Assembly: GCA_021808875.1 (NCBI GenBank)
Contig: JAKBAU010000128.1
Span: 1-9,646, forward strand
Length of the DNA: 9,646 nucleotides
From: Pseudomonadota bacterium
Lineage (GTDB): Bacteria; Pseudomonadota; Alphaproteobacteria; Micropepsales; Micropepsaceae
Direction: 5' to 3'
A program made the translations under genes and the position numbers. Shown piece by piece: positions 1-6,491 of this stretch. Under the pieces are notes generated by a model. It was not told where the DNA came from and made no database searches. It saw only the letters and a program-made list of their open reading frames with translations. Within the stretch, counting starts at the first letter, position 1, and every line of letters starts with the position of its first letter.

Positions 1-236
1 AGGGTGAAGCGGTACTTTTTGGCCCGTGGCATGCGCATGGTGTTGCGGGTCATGGTGCCCAGATGGTCCATGAGCCCGGCAAAGCTGTGCACGGGATCGC
101 CGTTGGCGTTGCGCTTGATCGCCTTCTTGGACCTGACACTGGGGGAAGGCTCGGTTGCCACCACTGGTGAGGGCCGCTGTGCCCGGGCACTGTCCATATC
201 GGTGTCGTGGAACAGGAGCGGTGCCAGCGTTGTCGA
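1..236 (-). pseudogene. C-terminal fragment of a DDE transposase (IS1634/IS4-like)
   Basis: Reading the minus strand from about 236 down to 1 gives an open frame containing LAPLLFHDTDMDSARAQR, then SKKAIKRNANGDPVHSF and AGLMDHLGTMTRNTMR. The pattern of a target such as D(P)VHSF followed by LMDHLGTMTRNT is typical of the C-terminal end of DDE transposases of the IS1634/IS4-like group, where the equivalent is a PVHSFxxLLxxLxTLTRN motif. The frame continues out of the window, so the stop is not visible. Upstream (above 236) the homology stops where the IS256 terminal sequence begins, so the gene is most likely interrupted there and lacks its N-terminus and catalytic residues. The exact IS family is uncertain. 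That it is the tail of a transposase is fairly secure by family resemblance alone. Confidence 0.6.
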
Positions 237-267
237 GGCACTATCAGGATTTTTGTGTATGGGTAGG
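237..267. repeat. Putative terminal inverted repeat of an IS256-family element
   Basis: The stretch beginning GGCACTATCAGGATTTTTGT and continuing through GTATGGGTAGG lies just beyond the stop codon of the IS256 transposase remnant (stop at 278-280). It resembles the ends of many IS256-family elements, which read roughly GxCTxTCAxxATTTTGTGTA. It also sits exactly where the flanking DDE transposase homology breaks off. The partner repeat at the other end is not visible, because the element is truncated at about 648, so neither a target duplication nor the exact end can be confirmed. Confidence 0.45.
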
Positions 268-277
268 CGATAAAACA

Positions 278-648
278 TCACGCCACCAGGGCCTTCATGA
301 AGCATTCTCCGAACAGAACCGCAAACTGCGGCTTGGCCAAGGTCCATTCACGAGGTGGCATTTTCCATTCTTTCTCTGAACGGTTCAAGATCAGATAAAG
401 CAATTTGGTGGCAGCCTCTTCATCGGGAAAATGTCCTCGGGCCCGAACCGCGCGACGAAACTCTGAATTCAGAGCTTCGCTGGAATTCGTGGTGTAGATG
501 ATTTTACGAACCTCCGCCGGGAAGGCAAAAAGGGAATGACTTCCTGCCATACCCGCCGCCAGCTTTGCCCGATCGCGGAGTATTTCTGGCCCCATGGCCC
601 GACGTCGAAAGCGGCCATTGCCTCTTTCGCAGCGTGTGCGTCGACGCT
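278..648 (-). pseudogene. IS256-family transposase, C-terminal half, frameshifted
   Basis: The minus strand encodes the C-terminal part of an IS256 (Mutator-type) transposase. The clear part reads FAFPAEVRKIIYTTNSSEAL, then RRAVRARGHFPDEEAATKLL, then LNRSEKEWKMPPREW and FAVLFGECF, with the natural stop at 278-280. These match the conserved family block FFAFPxEVRKxIYTTNAIESLN followed by RGHFPxDEAAxKLLYL and KWxMPxRxW. Upstream of position 531 the homology continues only in another frame, reading VDAHAAKEAMAAF and GQKYSAIGQSWRR. The shift sits in a run of five A bases on the plus strand (527-531), consistent with loss of one base. The N-terminal half and most of the catalytic core are absent. 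The remnant abuts an IS110 fragment near 646. IS256 is certain; function is lost. Confidence 0.85.
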
Positions 649-793
649 CTGGAAAGCGCAGGTCCGACTCTGCGCCCGTTACCGCCCTATGATGGCCACC
701 GGCAAGAAGCCCAGGATTGTCGTTGCAGCGATTGCGCGTGAAATGGCAGCTTTCCTGTGGGTCATTGGTCATCAAATCGAGGCGACCAGCTGA
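646..793 (+). pseudogene. IS110-family transposase, C-terminal fragment
   Basis: The plus strand reads LWKAQVRLCARYRPMMATGK, then KPRIVVAAIAREMAAFLWVI, ending GHQIEATS and a stop at 791-793. This is the typical C-terminal tail of IS110/IS116-type transposases, whose Tnp_20 domain ends with a basic segment such as RLCARYRxLxAxGK followed by VVVTAIAREMxxFxWAI. The DEDD N-terminal domain and the catalytic serine region are missing, because the homology begins abruptly where the minus-strand IS256 remnant ends. It is therefore a dead fragment. The following 220 bases to position 1013 hold no gene I can support. They contain a 9-bp-arm palindrome at 910-929 and may include the outer end of the IS110 element. 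Confidence 0.7.
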
Positions 794-909
794 GATTCAG
801 GACGCTTCGACACGCAGGATATGCATCTTCAATCGTATCGAGACAACGCGCGCAACGTCCAAATAAAAGCTCTGCCCTCGCCGTCTCAAACAGCACTACA
901 CCACATGGG

Positions 910-929
910 CGGCGGAAAGATTTCCGCCG
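910..929. repeat. Perfect 9-bp inverted repeat with a 2-base centre
   Basis: The arms CGGCGGAAA and TTTCCGCCG flank the centre GA. As RNA this could fold with a four-base loop. It lies about 85 bases downstream of the stop of the last operon gene (1014), where a transcription end would be expected. No run of T follows it on the minus strand, so it is not a convincing Rho-independent terminator. It could equally be a subterminal sequence of the neighbouring IS110 remnant or a protein-binding palindrome. Confidence 0.4.
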
Positions 930-1013
930 GGACGCTGGTGCTAACGATGCCGGCCAGAAACAGCTATAGAAGAACCCCTTTTTCCGCGGACATCATGGCC
1001 ATTTCACTTGCCA

Positions 1014-1295
1014 TCAATGGTGACCGGCGCCAGCACTAGCGGGCACGGAATTTGGTTGGGCAGCGTGAGGAGTTGCCGCCGTGTGCGATTTCTTGAGGTC
1101 CCGAGGGTTTACCGAAAGTACAGGCTTTGCCGTGGGATCAAGAAGATTTGCAGCCTTGGGAGTCTGTATCTGCTTCGGAGAGGGCGGAGTGAGTTCATTA
1201 AGCCCTGACAGCGGGTTACCCATATCGGCGCTCGCAGTGCCACACGCAAGTATAGACACTAATGAAGTGGCTAAGAAAAATTTAGTCATGCCCAT
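1014..1295 (-). CDS. Small exported proline/alanine-rich protein
   Basis: This 93-residue protein belongs to no family I recognise. Residues 1-24 form a signal peptide: short basic N-end (MGMTK), hydrophobic core FFLATSLVSILA, and a signal peptidase I site after TASA. The Cys at residue 18 is preceded by ILA, a poor lipobox, so a soluble periplasmic or secreted product is more likely than a lipoprotein. The mature part of about 69 residues is rich in Pro, Ala, Ser, Asn and His, with no predicted domain, and ends GAGHH. The start at 1295 is preferred because GGGG lies five bases upstream; a second Met two codons later (1289) is possible. It is the last gene of the block, 19 bases after the ankyrin lipoprotein gene. 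Its composition suggests a flexible linker-like or accessory peptide of a larger assembly, which is inference. Confidence 0.65.
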   Translation of the reverse strand: MGMTKFFLATSLVSILACGTASADMGNPLSGLNELTPPSPKQIQTPKAANLLDPTAKPVLSVNPRDLKKSHTAATPHAAQPNSVPASAGAGHH

Positions 1296-1314
1296 GTATG
1301 CCCCATTGGTGCTA

Positions 1315-2892
1315 TCAAAACGAAGATGTCATCTTGTCTAGTTTGTCTGACAGTTCGCGCACAATTTGGTCGGATGGAAACAAATAACGATAGCTACTGC
1401 AGTCAATTTCTGCCCTCCTGAATTCGTTCGCGTCGTATTCCAGGATACACAGGTTGTGTTGGTACGCAGCCACCCACGGCGCGAGTTTTGCAGCCTTCTC
1501 GTATTGATCCGCCGCCTGGATCATATCAAACCTTGATTTAGCCCTCTTCCACAAAGAACTCCCGAGCGTCGCATCCGTGATCGCTCTTTCTGGGATAGGT
1601 GGCATGAGGTCCGGCCTCAACGCAAGTATCGAAAAAGTATTTACACGAAATATCGGCGAAATTAAAGGCTCGTTTTCATAGTTTTCCAACACCGTCCTGA
1701 AAACCTTGGGGGGCAGAGTCCTGTTAATTTTTAGCGTCATTATTCTTTCAAGGATTACGAACGGTTTCGCCGTCTGCAAGTAAACCGCCTCCGTCGCCTT
1801 GTTTTTAATGATCTTGTCTTTGATCAGATTTCCTCTTGGTGGCCAGGCATATTGACTTCCACCTCCGCTACCCGTCAGAAAGACGAAGGGGCCATGTTTT
1901 ATTATCAAGCGCGCCATCGGGACATTTCCGTCGGCATAGGCATCGAGCAGGGGATTTTCCCCGACATAGACTTCACGCAACCCAGCCCCAAACCTGAACA
2001 GCAGCTTCGCCTGCTTGATATTGTTATTCCTGATTGCAATATCTACTGCCGATCTACCACTCTTGTCATCCAGATCAATGGGATCGCCCGCATTGATGAG
2101 CATCTTCGCCAGATCCGGACGGTCTCCGATGACGCTCAGCAGAAGCGTGGTCCTGACGTTCTGTGGTTTCGCCCCATAGGCGAGCAGTAAGCGCAGCACT
2201 TCCGTCGTACCATGAGGGACCGAGCCGTTCGCGGCCAAGCTGTTATGCATCACGATGGCAAACTGTTTGAGCGCACTGTTCGCTTCTGCTCCGGCAGCGA
2301 GGAGCATCTTGATGATTGCGATATTTTTCTTATCTGCGGTCGGCCTATATTCTAGGTTGTCAACGGCTTCATCAAGCGCACTGATGCCATTTATGTTCCG
2401 AATATTGGGGTCAGCCTTCGCTTTGATGAGGTCGGCGACCACGACGGGATGCCTTCTGATTACAGCCCATAGCAAGGCCGTTTGCCCATCCTCCTGTGCC
2501 TCAATATTCGCGCCGGCTTGGATCAGTGCCTCCAGTGCCTGATGGTTGCCCACCTGGGCAGCGAACATTAGAGGCGTGTATCCATGATTAGTCTTTACGT
2601 TGGGATCTCCGTGATAATGAAGAAGCATGAGAACGATGTCCCATCGCACGCCCTGCTTACTGAAAATTGCCCACCCGATCGGCGTTCTACCATTAGAAGT
2701 GGCATTGGGATTTGCGCCATGTTGCAGTAAATAGGTCAGCTGGGTCAGGTTGTCGTCGTATGCAGCCACGCACAGACTGCAGCCGGTTGTCTCTGTCACT
2801 TTCACTGGCTGAAGGGCAGTCTCCACTTGGGAAGCACATCCGTTCAACAGCAATGTCAAAACGGACACGGCGACGACGAATAACTTACTCAT
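1315..2892 (-). CDS. Ankyrin-repeat lipoprotein with C-terminal TPR-like region
   Basis: This 525-residue protein starts MSKLFVV. A strong GGGGGAAGAGAG ribosome-binding sequence just upstream supports 2892 rather than the upstream in-frame ATG at 2922, which lies inside the preceding gene's end. Residues 1-19 are a lipoprotein signal peptide with an LNGC box, so Cys19 is the likely lipidated residue. The +2 residue is Ala, which in enterics would direct it to the outer membrane. Residues of about 38-340 hold roughly eight ankyrin repeats. The clearest read NGRTPIGWAI, HGYTPLMFAAQVGNHQALEA, DGQTALLWAVIRRH and KSGRSAVDIAIRNN, with GANPNA- and GANIEA-type loops. Residues of about 450-515 look like a TPR-type helical pair (AADQYEKAAKLAPWVAAYQH). 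Both modules bind proteins, so a scaffold or inhibitor role in the envelope is likely. The partner is unknown. It lies 16 bases after the propeller gene. Confidence 0.85.
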   Translation of the reverse strand: MSKLFVVAVSVLTLLLNGCASQVETALQPVKVTETTGCSLCVAAYDDNLTQLTYLLQHGANPNATSNGRTPIGWAIFSKQGVRWDIVLMLLHYHGDPNVKTNHGYTPLMFAAQVGNHQALEALIQAGANIEAQEDGQTALLWAVIRRHPVVVADLIKAKADPNIRNINGISALDEAVDNLEYRPTADKKNIAIIKMLLAAGAEANSALKQFAIVMHNSLAANGSVPHGTTEVLRLLLAYGAKPQNVRTTLLLSVIGDRPDLAKMLINAGDPIDLDDKSGRSAVDIAIRNNNIKQAKLLFRFGAGLREVYVGENPLLDAYADGNVPMARLIIKHGPFVFLTGSGGGSQYAWPPRGNLIKDKIIKNKATEAVYLQTAKPFVILERIMTLKINRTLPPKVFRTVLENYENEPLISPIFRVNTFSILALRPDLMPPIPERAITDATLGSSLWKRAKSRFDMIQAADQYEKAAKLAPWVAAYQHNLCILEYDANEFRRAEIDCSSYRYLFPSDQIVRELSDKLDKMTSSF

Positions 2893-2908
2893 AATTCTCT
2901 CTTCCCCC

Positions 2909-3742
2909 TCATTCCACTCCAACCAGCCGCACCAGCAGTGGCCGACGCGGGTCGAACACCAGCAGACCGCCGCCCTGCCAGCGCAGAGTGCCGCCGAGGT
3001 CGTCGGTCATGACAACCGGGCGACCATGTTCTATCCTAAAGATGTGCCGGCCGTCGGAGACGAATATGGCATTGCCGGCAGGGTCAGCGGCGAGCGCCGT
3101 CAGTTTTGCTTTCGGCTCGCCGGCAAGCAGACGTACTTTTCCGTTCTCGACTATGAACAGCGCACCGTCCATCACCACCAGAGTGTGATTTGCAGTTTCG
3201 GCGGCAGCAGTAATTGGTCTGGGCGAACGCAGCAGGAGAGACACCCTGCGGCCAGGACGGATGGTGTAGAGATCCCAGATTCCTTTATCATCGCGGCCGA
3301 ACAGCAATAGCGAGTCCTGAAAGCCTGGCACCAAGGTCATGCCGGTACTGGGCAAGCGCAACAGCGGCTTGAGCTGTCCGCGAGCATCAAGATAAACAAG
3401 TTGACGCCCGCGTACTCCCATTAGCAATCCCTCTGGAGTAAAGGTGAAGCATCCTAGCCCCGAGACGCCAGTGGCGCGGGACTGTCCGCCGCCTACAAGC
3501 CAAAGCCCCTTCACGTTACCAACCACTGCGATACCGTCGGGAGTCACGGCGACACAGTGATCAAGGGGACCCAGCTTCGCTGCCTTGGCCGATACCGGGT
3601 TGAGTACAACCTGGATCTCTCGCGTTGGCAAAGTTTTGGACTGCTCTGTGGTGTGCCGTGTTGAGCGATTCAGCATGCTTCGCGCCATCAAGACGGCAAG
3701 CCCCACAACAACCAGAAATCCCAGCCACTTCATCGCTCTCAT
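2909..3742 (-). CDS. Membrane-anchored protein resembling a beta-propeller
   Basis: From the ATG at 3742 (MRAMKW) the product has 277 residues; the ATG at 3733 is equally possible. A longer frame back to 3820 would run far into the preceding gene and is unlikely. Residues of about 5-20 (WLGFLVVVGLAVLMAR) form one membrane anchor followed by a charged linker, so most of the protein should lie in the periplasm. From residue 60 onward short strand-turn-strand units recur: VTPDGIAVVGNVKGLWLV, FTPEGLLMGVRGRQLVYL, DSLLLFGRDDKGIWDL, ANHTLVVMDGALFIVENGK, PAGNAIFVSDGRHIFRI and GGLLVFDPRRPLLVRL. These resemble the blades of WD40/NHL/SMP-30-like propellers, though no catalytic residues are evident. A structural or ligand-binding role is inferred. 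By eye this gene looks richer in G and C than its ankyrin neighbour. Confidence 0.7.
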   Translation of the reverse strand: MRAMKWLGFLVVVGLAVLMARSMLNRSTRHTTEQSKTLPTREIQVVLNPVSAKAAKLGPLDHCVAVTPDGIAVVGNVKGLWLVGGGQSRATGVSGLGCFTFTPEGLLMGVRGRQLVYLDARGQLKPLLRLPSTGMTLVPGFQDSLLLFGRDDKGIWDLYTIRPGRRVSLLLRSPRPITAAAETANHTLVVMDGALFIVENGKVRLLAGEPKAKLTALAADPAGNAIFVSDGRHIFRIEHGRPVVMTDDLGGTLRWQGGGLLVFDPRRPLLVRLVGVE

Positions 3743-3770
3743 GGTTGGCCTGCTCCATTGAGGTCCAACC

Positions 3771-4589
3771 TCATGGCTTGTCCTTCTTTTGAGTGGGTTG
3801 TGGCGGCGCCCATAGTCCAATGACGCTTCTAATGTCGGAGGTCCACGTGGGTGCGGTTTGCACCGCCTTATCAGTCACCGCAGCTGCTTTAGGAAATGTT
3901 GCTGAAAAAAGCGTTTCGCCAGAGCGACCTGTTTGTGCCACCTCGCCAGCATCCCCTGCGTCTACTTCGTACAAAGTGCGCACAGATTTGACAGTAAGCT
4001 GGTTGCCATAATCATTTGCCTGCTTTTGGTCAGAAAAGTTCGGGTTGGCATTCAGCGCGGCCGCTTCGCTGATCTTTGGGAATATCGTATCGGGCATTTT
4101 GGTGGCGTTGTAGGCGACTTTAGCCGCCATATCCTCAGGACCGAATACGGCGAACAAGGCGTTATTGCCTTTTTCCCGCAGAAGTTCCTTCGCCCTGGCA
4201 AGTGCCCTGGTAATGCTGGCATCTGAAATATCCGGAGATAGCCTGGACATCTGCGACACTACATAGGTGCTTGCTTTATAAAAAGCCCCATGGGGAACAT
4301 GCTTGATGTGAGGGACAGGCACCTCGTCGAGTCCGCTTGATACCTTGCTGGCTGAAGTATTCGACTTCAAACAATTGACTCCGTGACACTGATTTCCCGG
4401 AGGTGGTGTCTCAATGGGAATACAATGAACGATTCTGAGAATATTATTGCCACTCATGGTCACGGTCACCGGTCCTGGAACTTTGTCCTTGGGGCACCCA
4501 TCCATGGCAAGCGCCGCTGTAACCATTAGCCCCATGGTGAGAAGGCCGCCTGTGGCGATACCCCAGCACTTGTTTAAGGTAACTGTCAT
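3771..4589 (-). CDS. Exported protein with cysteine-containing N-region, unknown function
   Basis: This 272-residue protein has no family I recognise. Residues 1-28 are a signal peptide with hydrophobic core GGLLTMGLMVTAAL, cleaved after ALA. The mature N-region has four Cys (residues 32, 56, 68 and 73), including a CHGVNC motif, which suggests two disulphides in an oxidising compartment. The remainder is mainly helical and Ala/Lys-rich (for example ITRALARAKELLREKGNNAL), followed by a Thr/Ala/Pro-rich tail ending in basic residues. The start overlaps the end of the preceding coiled-coil gene by ATGA (4586-4589). This fixes the start at 4589 and implies translational coupling; the local ribosome-binding sequence is weak, which fits coupling. 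It may act with the coiled-coil protein directly upstream, which is inference from overlap alone. Confidence 0.75.
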   Translation of the reverse strand: MTVTLNKCWGIATGGLLTMGLMVTAALAMDGCPKDKVPGPVTVTMSGNNILRIVHCIPIETPPPGNQCHGVNCLKSNTSASKVSSGLDEVPVPHIKHVPHGAFYKASTYVVSQMSRLSPDISDASITRALARAKELLREKGNNALFAVFGPEDMAAKVAYNATKMPDTIFPKISEAAALNANPNFSDQKQANDYGNQLTVKSVRTLYEVDAGDAGEVAQTGRSGETLFSATFPKAAAVTDKAVQTAPTWTSDIRSVIGLWAPPQPTQKKDKP

Positions 4590-5875
4590 TTTTGTTTTCC
4601 ATTGACGGCTTTTCCTTGAACTTTCGCCGGAGTATCGACGACATACTCCGTGATTACCTTGATCGTATTGTCGGCGTTATCCTGGTCGAGCTTTACCTGA
4701 CTCTTGGCCTGACTAAGATCACCTGACATCTGATAGATTTTGGCCTGTAAATCAGAGCGATCGGCATCGCTCTGCGTTGCCGCCTGTCGTGCTTGCAACT
4801 GGTCAATGGTGCTCTGGATTGCGTCCAGCTTGGCTTGGTCACTTTTCAGTTTCGCCGCGGCAGCCTGGTAGTCTTTGTTTTCGAGTACGGATTCCGGCAA
4901 TGCCGTCGGAGTTGATGGGGGAAGCGCGACCGTTGCCTCAGTTCCCCCTCCGCTGTCTGCCGTGACTCCGGCATTTGCCGCAGCCCCTTCGTTCGATGTG
5001 CTTCCAGCTGCCGCCTGCGATGACCCTAGCATGCGCTTAGCCTGATCCATGGCATCTGTGTTGCCCACGGTCACCTGGGTTTTCGCCTCAAGCCCCGGAT
5101 TGTCGATGTTCGATTTGATCCCGAAGGCATTGGTCGTTCCTGGCACATCCGTCAACCCCAGAGCCTTGATCCCCTGCGGCAGCTTGTTCCCGACAGAGTT
5201 GAATTCCTGCAGCTGAGCGTTGGCTCTTTTCGTAGCGAGCGCGTCTTCCAGTGCGGCGTTTGTCGTGGCGTCCTGATCAAGTTTGATATTTTCATTCGCG
5301 ACGAAACCTGTCGACGCCTGCTGCGCCAGGAGCGTTTCGCGCTGTTTCTCGATCAATCCCTTCAGTTGCAAAATGAACTGCCGTTGTGCCTCGTTGAGAT
5401 TGTTATCATCAATATCGTTCATATACGCCAACGCGGCTGCATAATTTCGTTCCGATGAGGCCAGATCGGCCTTGTCGATGTCGATATTTGCGCGAACCCG
5501 GCCCAGCTGGAAATTCGTATACTTGGCGTTTTCTTCGTAATTTAGCTGCTCCTCGTCGAGTTGAATCGCCAAGGCATAGTTATGGTTCAACTCTGCCTCA
5601 TGTGCCTGCTGATAGATGGCGTTGGCTTGGGCTAACTCCCGATGGTACATCTTGTTCTCGTATTGCCGCTGCTGCTCGGCGCGCCGCGCGGCCTGCTGAC
5701 GTAACCAGGCCTCATACCCGGGGTTGACATGCGGTGGTGTGCCCCCACACCCGCCGCCATAGCCCCCTCCGCAAATCAGATTTTTCTGCCAGTCGGCCGA
5801 GGCATGGCGAAATGGCATCAACAAGAACACGATGCACCCTGACCAAAGTATGATGTTCCAGATCCGTATCGGCAT
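4586..5875 (-). CDS. Periplasmic coiled-coil protein with Gly/Cys-rich N-region
   Basis: This 429-residue protein starts at 5875, with AAGGA seven bases upstream. Residues 1-27 are a signal peptide (core IILWSGCIVFLLMPF) ending HASA before DWQ. Residues 35-46 form a Gly-rich loop with two Cys (CGGGYGGGCGG). Residues of about 54-215 are Gln/Ala/Glu-rich helices, including YEAWLRQQAARRAEQQRQYE and repeated TPR-like or coiled-coil segments such as YALAIQLDEEQLNYEENAKY. Residues 285-340 are a low-complexity Ala/Ser/Gly/Thr linker. Residues 345-410 form a second coiled coil (AAKLKSDQAKLDAIQSTIDQ). The architecture recalls periplasmic coiled-coil components of secretion or conjugation machines such as TrbJ/VirB5-like proteins, but I see no sequence motif that proves this. 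It follows the intact ankyrin gene by 25 bases. Confidence 0.75.
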   Translation of the reverse strand: MPIRIWNIILWSGCIVFLLMPFRHASADWQKNLICGGGYGGGCGGTPPHVNPGYEAWLRQQAARRAEQQRQYENKMYHRELAQANAIYQQAHEAELNHNYALAIQLDEEQLNYEENAKYTNFQLGRVRANIDIDKADLASSERNYAAALAYMNDIDDNNLNEAQRQFILQLKGLIEKQRETLLAQQASTGFVANENIKLDQDATTNAALEDALATKRANAQLQEFNSVGNKLPQGIKALGLTDVPGTTNAFGIKSNIDNPGLEAKTQVTVGNTDAMDQAKRMLGSSQAAAGSTSNEGAAANAGVTADSGGGTEATVALPPSTPTALPESVLENKDYQAAAAKLKSDQAKLDAIQSTIDQLQARQAATQSDADRSDLQAKIYQMSGDLSQAKSQVKLDQDNADNTIKVITEYVVDTPAKVQGKAVNGKQK

Positions 5876-5900
5876 GAAGAATCCTTATTTCATGAGGTTT

Positions 5901-6491
5901 TCAGAGGGCATTATCGACGCGCCCTTCCATCTGGTTCATCCGCCTCTTGGCGGATTCGATCTCTATGTTTTGAAATGCAAGAAAGAGTACCAAAAGTTGC
6001 GTATGCAGTTTCGGTGGAATATGGACAAGCGGTGTACTGCCAGCCTTGTCTTCATTATTGCCATCGACGTCATGATCGATGAGAATCTTCGAGACCTTGA
6101 GATTACCCCGCATGGCGGCAATGTGGAGCGCCGTAAATCCTCGGTGATCTTGAGCATTTGCGGTTGCTCCGTTGCCCAGGAGAATTGCAACTCTCCGTGC
6201 GTGGCCGTCCATGGTGGCATGCTGCAATGCTGTGTCGCCATTCCTGTCCCGCATGTTGACCTTGGCACCTGCGGATAAGAGACTCCTGACGGCAGTGCCG
6301 TCTCCAGCTTGGGCTGCCTTCGTTAGAGGTGATACCCCGCTGGGGTTGGCGCAGCCAACCGCTTCGTTGGAGACGGCTATGCTGGAGTCATGATCCACGA
6401 AGTTAGTCGTCCCTGATGCGATCGAGCATGGCGGAAGGATCATAGCCATCATTCCTGCAAGAGCGAACCCCAATGGATTAAGTCGCTTCAT
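5901..6491 (-). CDS. Exported ankyrin-repeat protein (intact paralogue)
   Basis: The preferred start is the ATG at 6491 (MKRLNPL), with AAGGA five bases upstream and a signal peptide directly after it. The in-frame ATG codons at 6548 and 6536 add a hydrophilic leader and lack comparable support. The product has 196 residues. Residues 1-26 are a signal peptide (FALAGMMAMILPPCSIAS); the Cys at 22 has LPP before it, so a lipoprotein is unlikely. Residues 53-160 hold three to four ankyrin repeats: SGVSPLTKAAQAGD, NGDTALQHATMDGHARRVAI and RGFTALHIAAMRGNLKVSKI, with GAKVN- and GATAN-type loops. The C-terminal 40 residues are helical and charged. The decayed gene just upstream is a paralogue: 15 of 27 residues match across the LLSAG..MDGH stretch. 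A periplasmic protein-binding role is expected. A 7-bp stem with a four-base loop lies near the 3' end (5938-5955). Confidence 0.85.
   Translation of the reverse strand: MKRLNPLGFALAGMMAMILPPCSIASGTTNFVDHDSSIAVSNEAVGCANPSGVSPLTKAAQAGDGTAVRSLLSAGAKVNMRDRNGDTALQHATMDGHARRVAILLGNGATANAQDHRGFTALHIAAMRGNLKVSKILIDHDVDGNNEDKAGSTPLVHIPPKLHTQLLVLFLAFQNIEIESAKRRMNQMEGRVDNAL

Noticed and set aside
757..1039. Two overlapping plus-strand open frames after the IS110 fragment
   Set aside because: They have no recognisable domain and no good ribosome-binding site. One overlaps the IS110 tail and the other overlaps the end of the operon's last gene.
1852..2190. Plus-strand 112-residue open frame
   Set aside because: It lies wholly inside the ankyrin lipoprotein gene on the other strand, has no ribosome-binding site and shows no domain.
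5938..5955. 7-bp stem with a four-base loop near the end of the intact ankyrin gene as a terminator
   Set aside because: It lies inside the coding sequence, has no T-run and is followed 25 bases after the stop by another gene of the same block.
5832..6278. Plus-strand 148-residue open frame
   Set aside because: It is antisense to the intact ankyrin gene and its Cys-rich composition is typical of a shadow frame.
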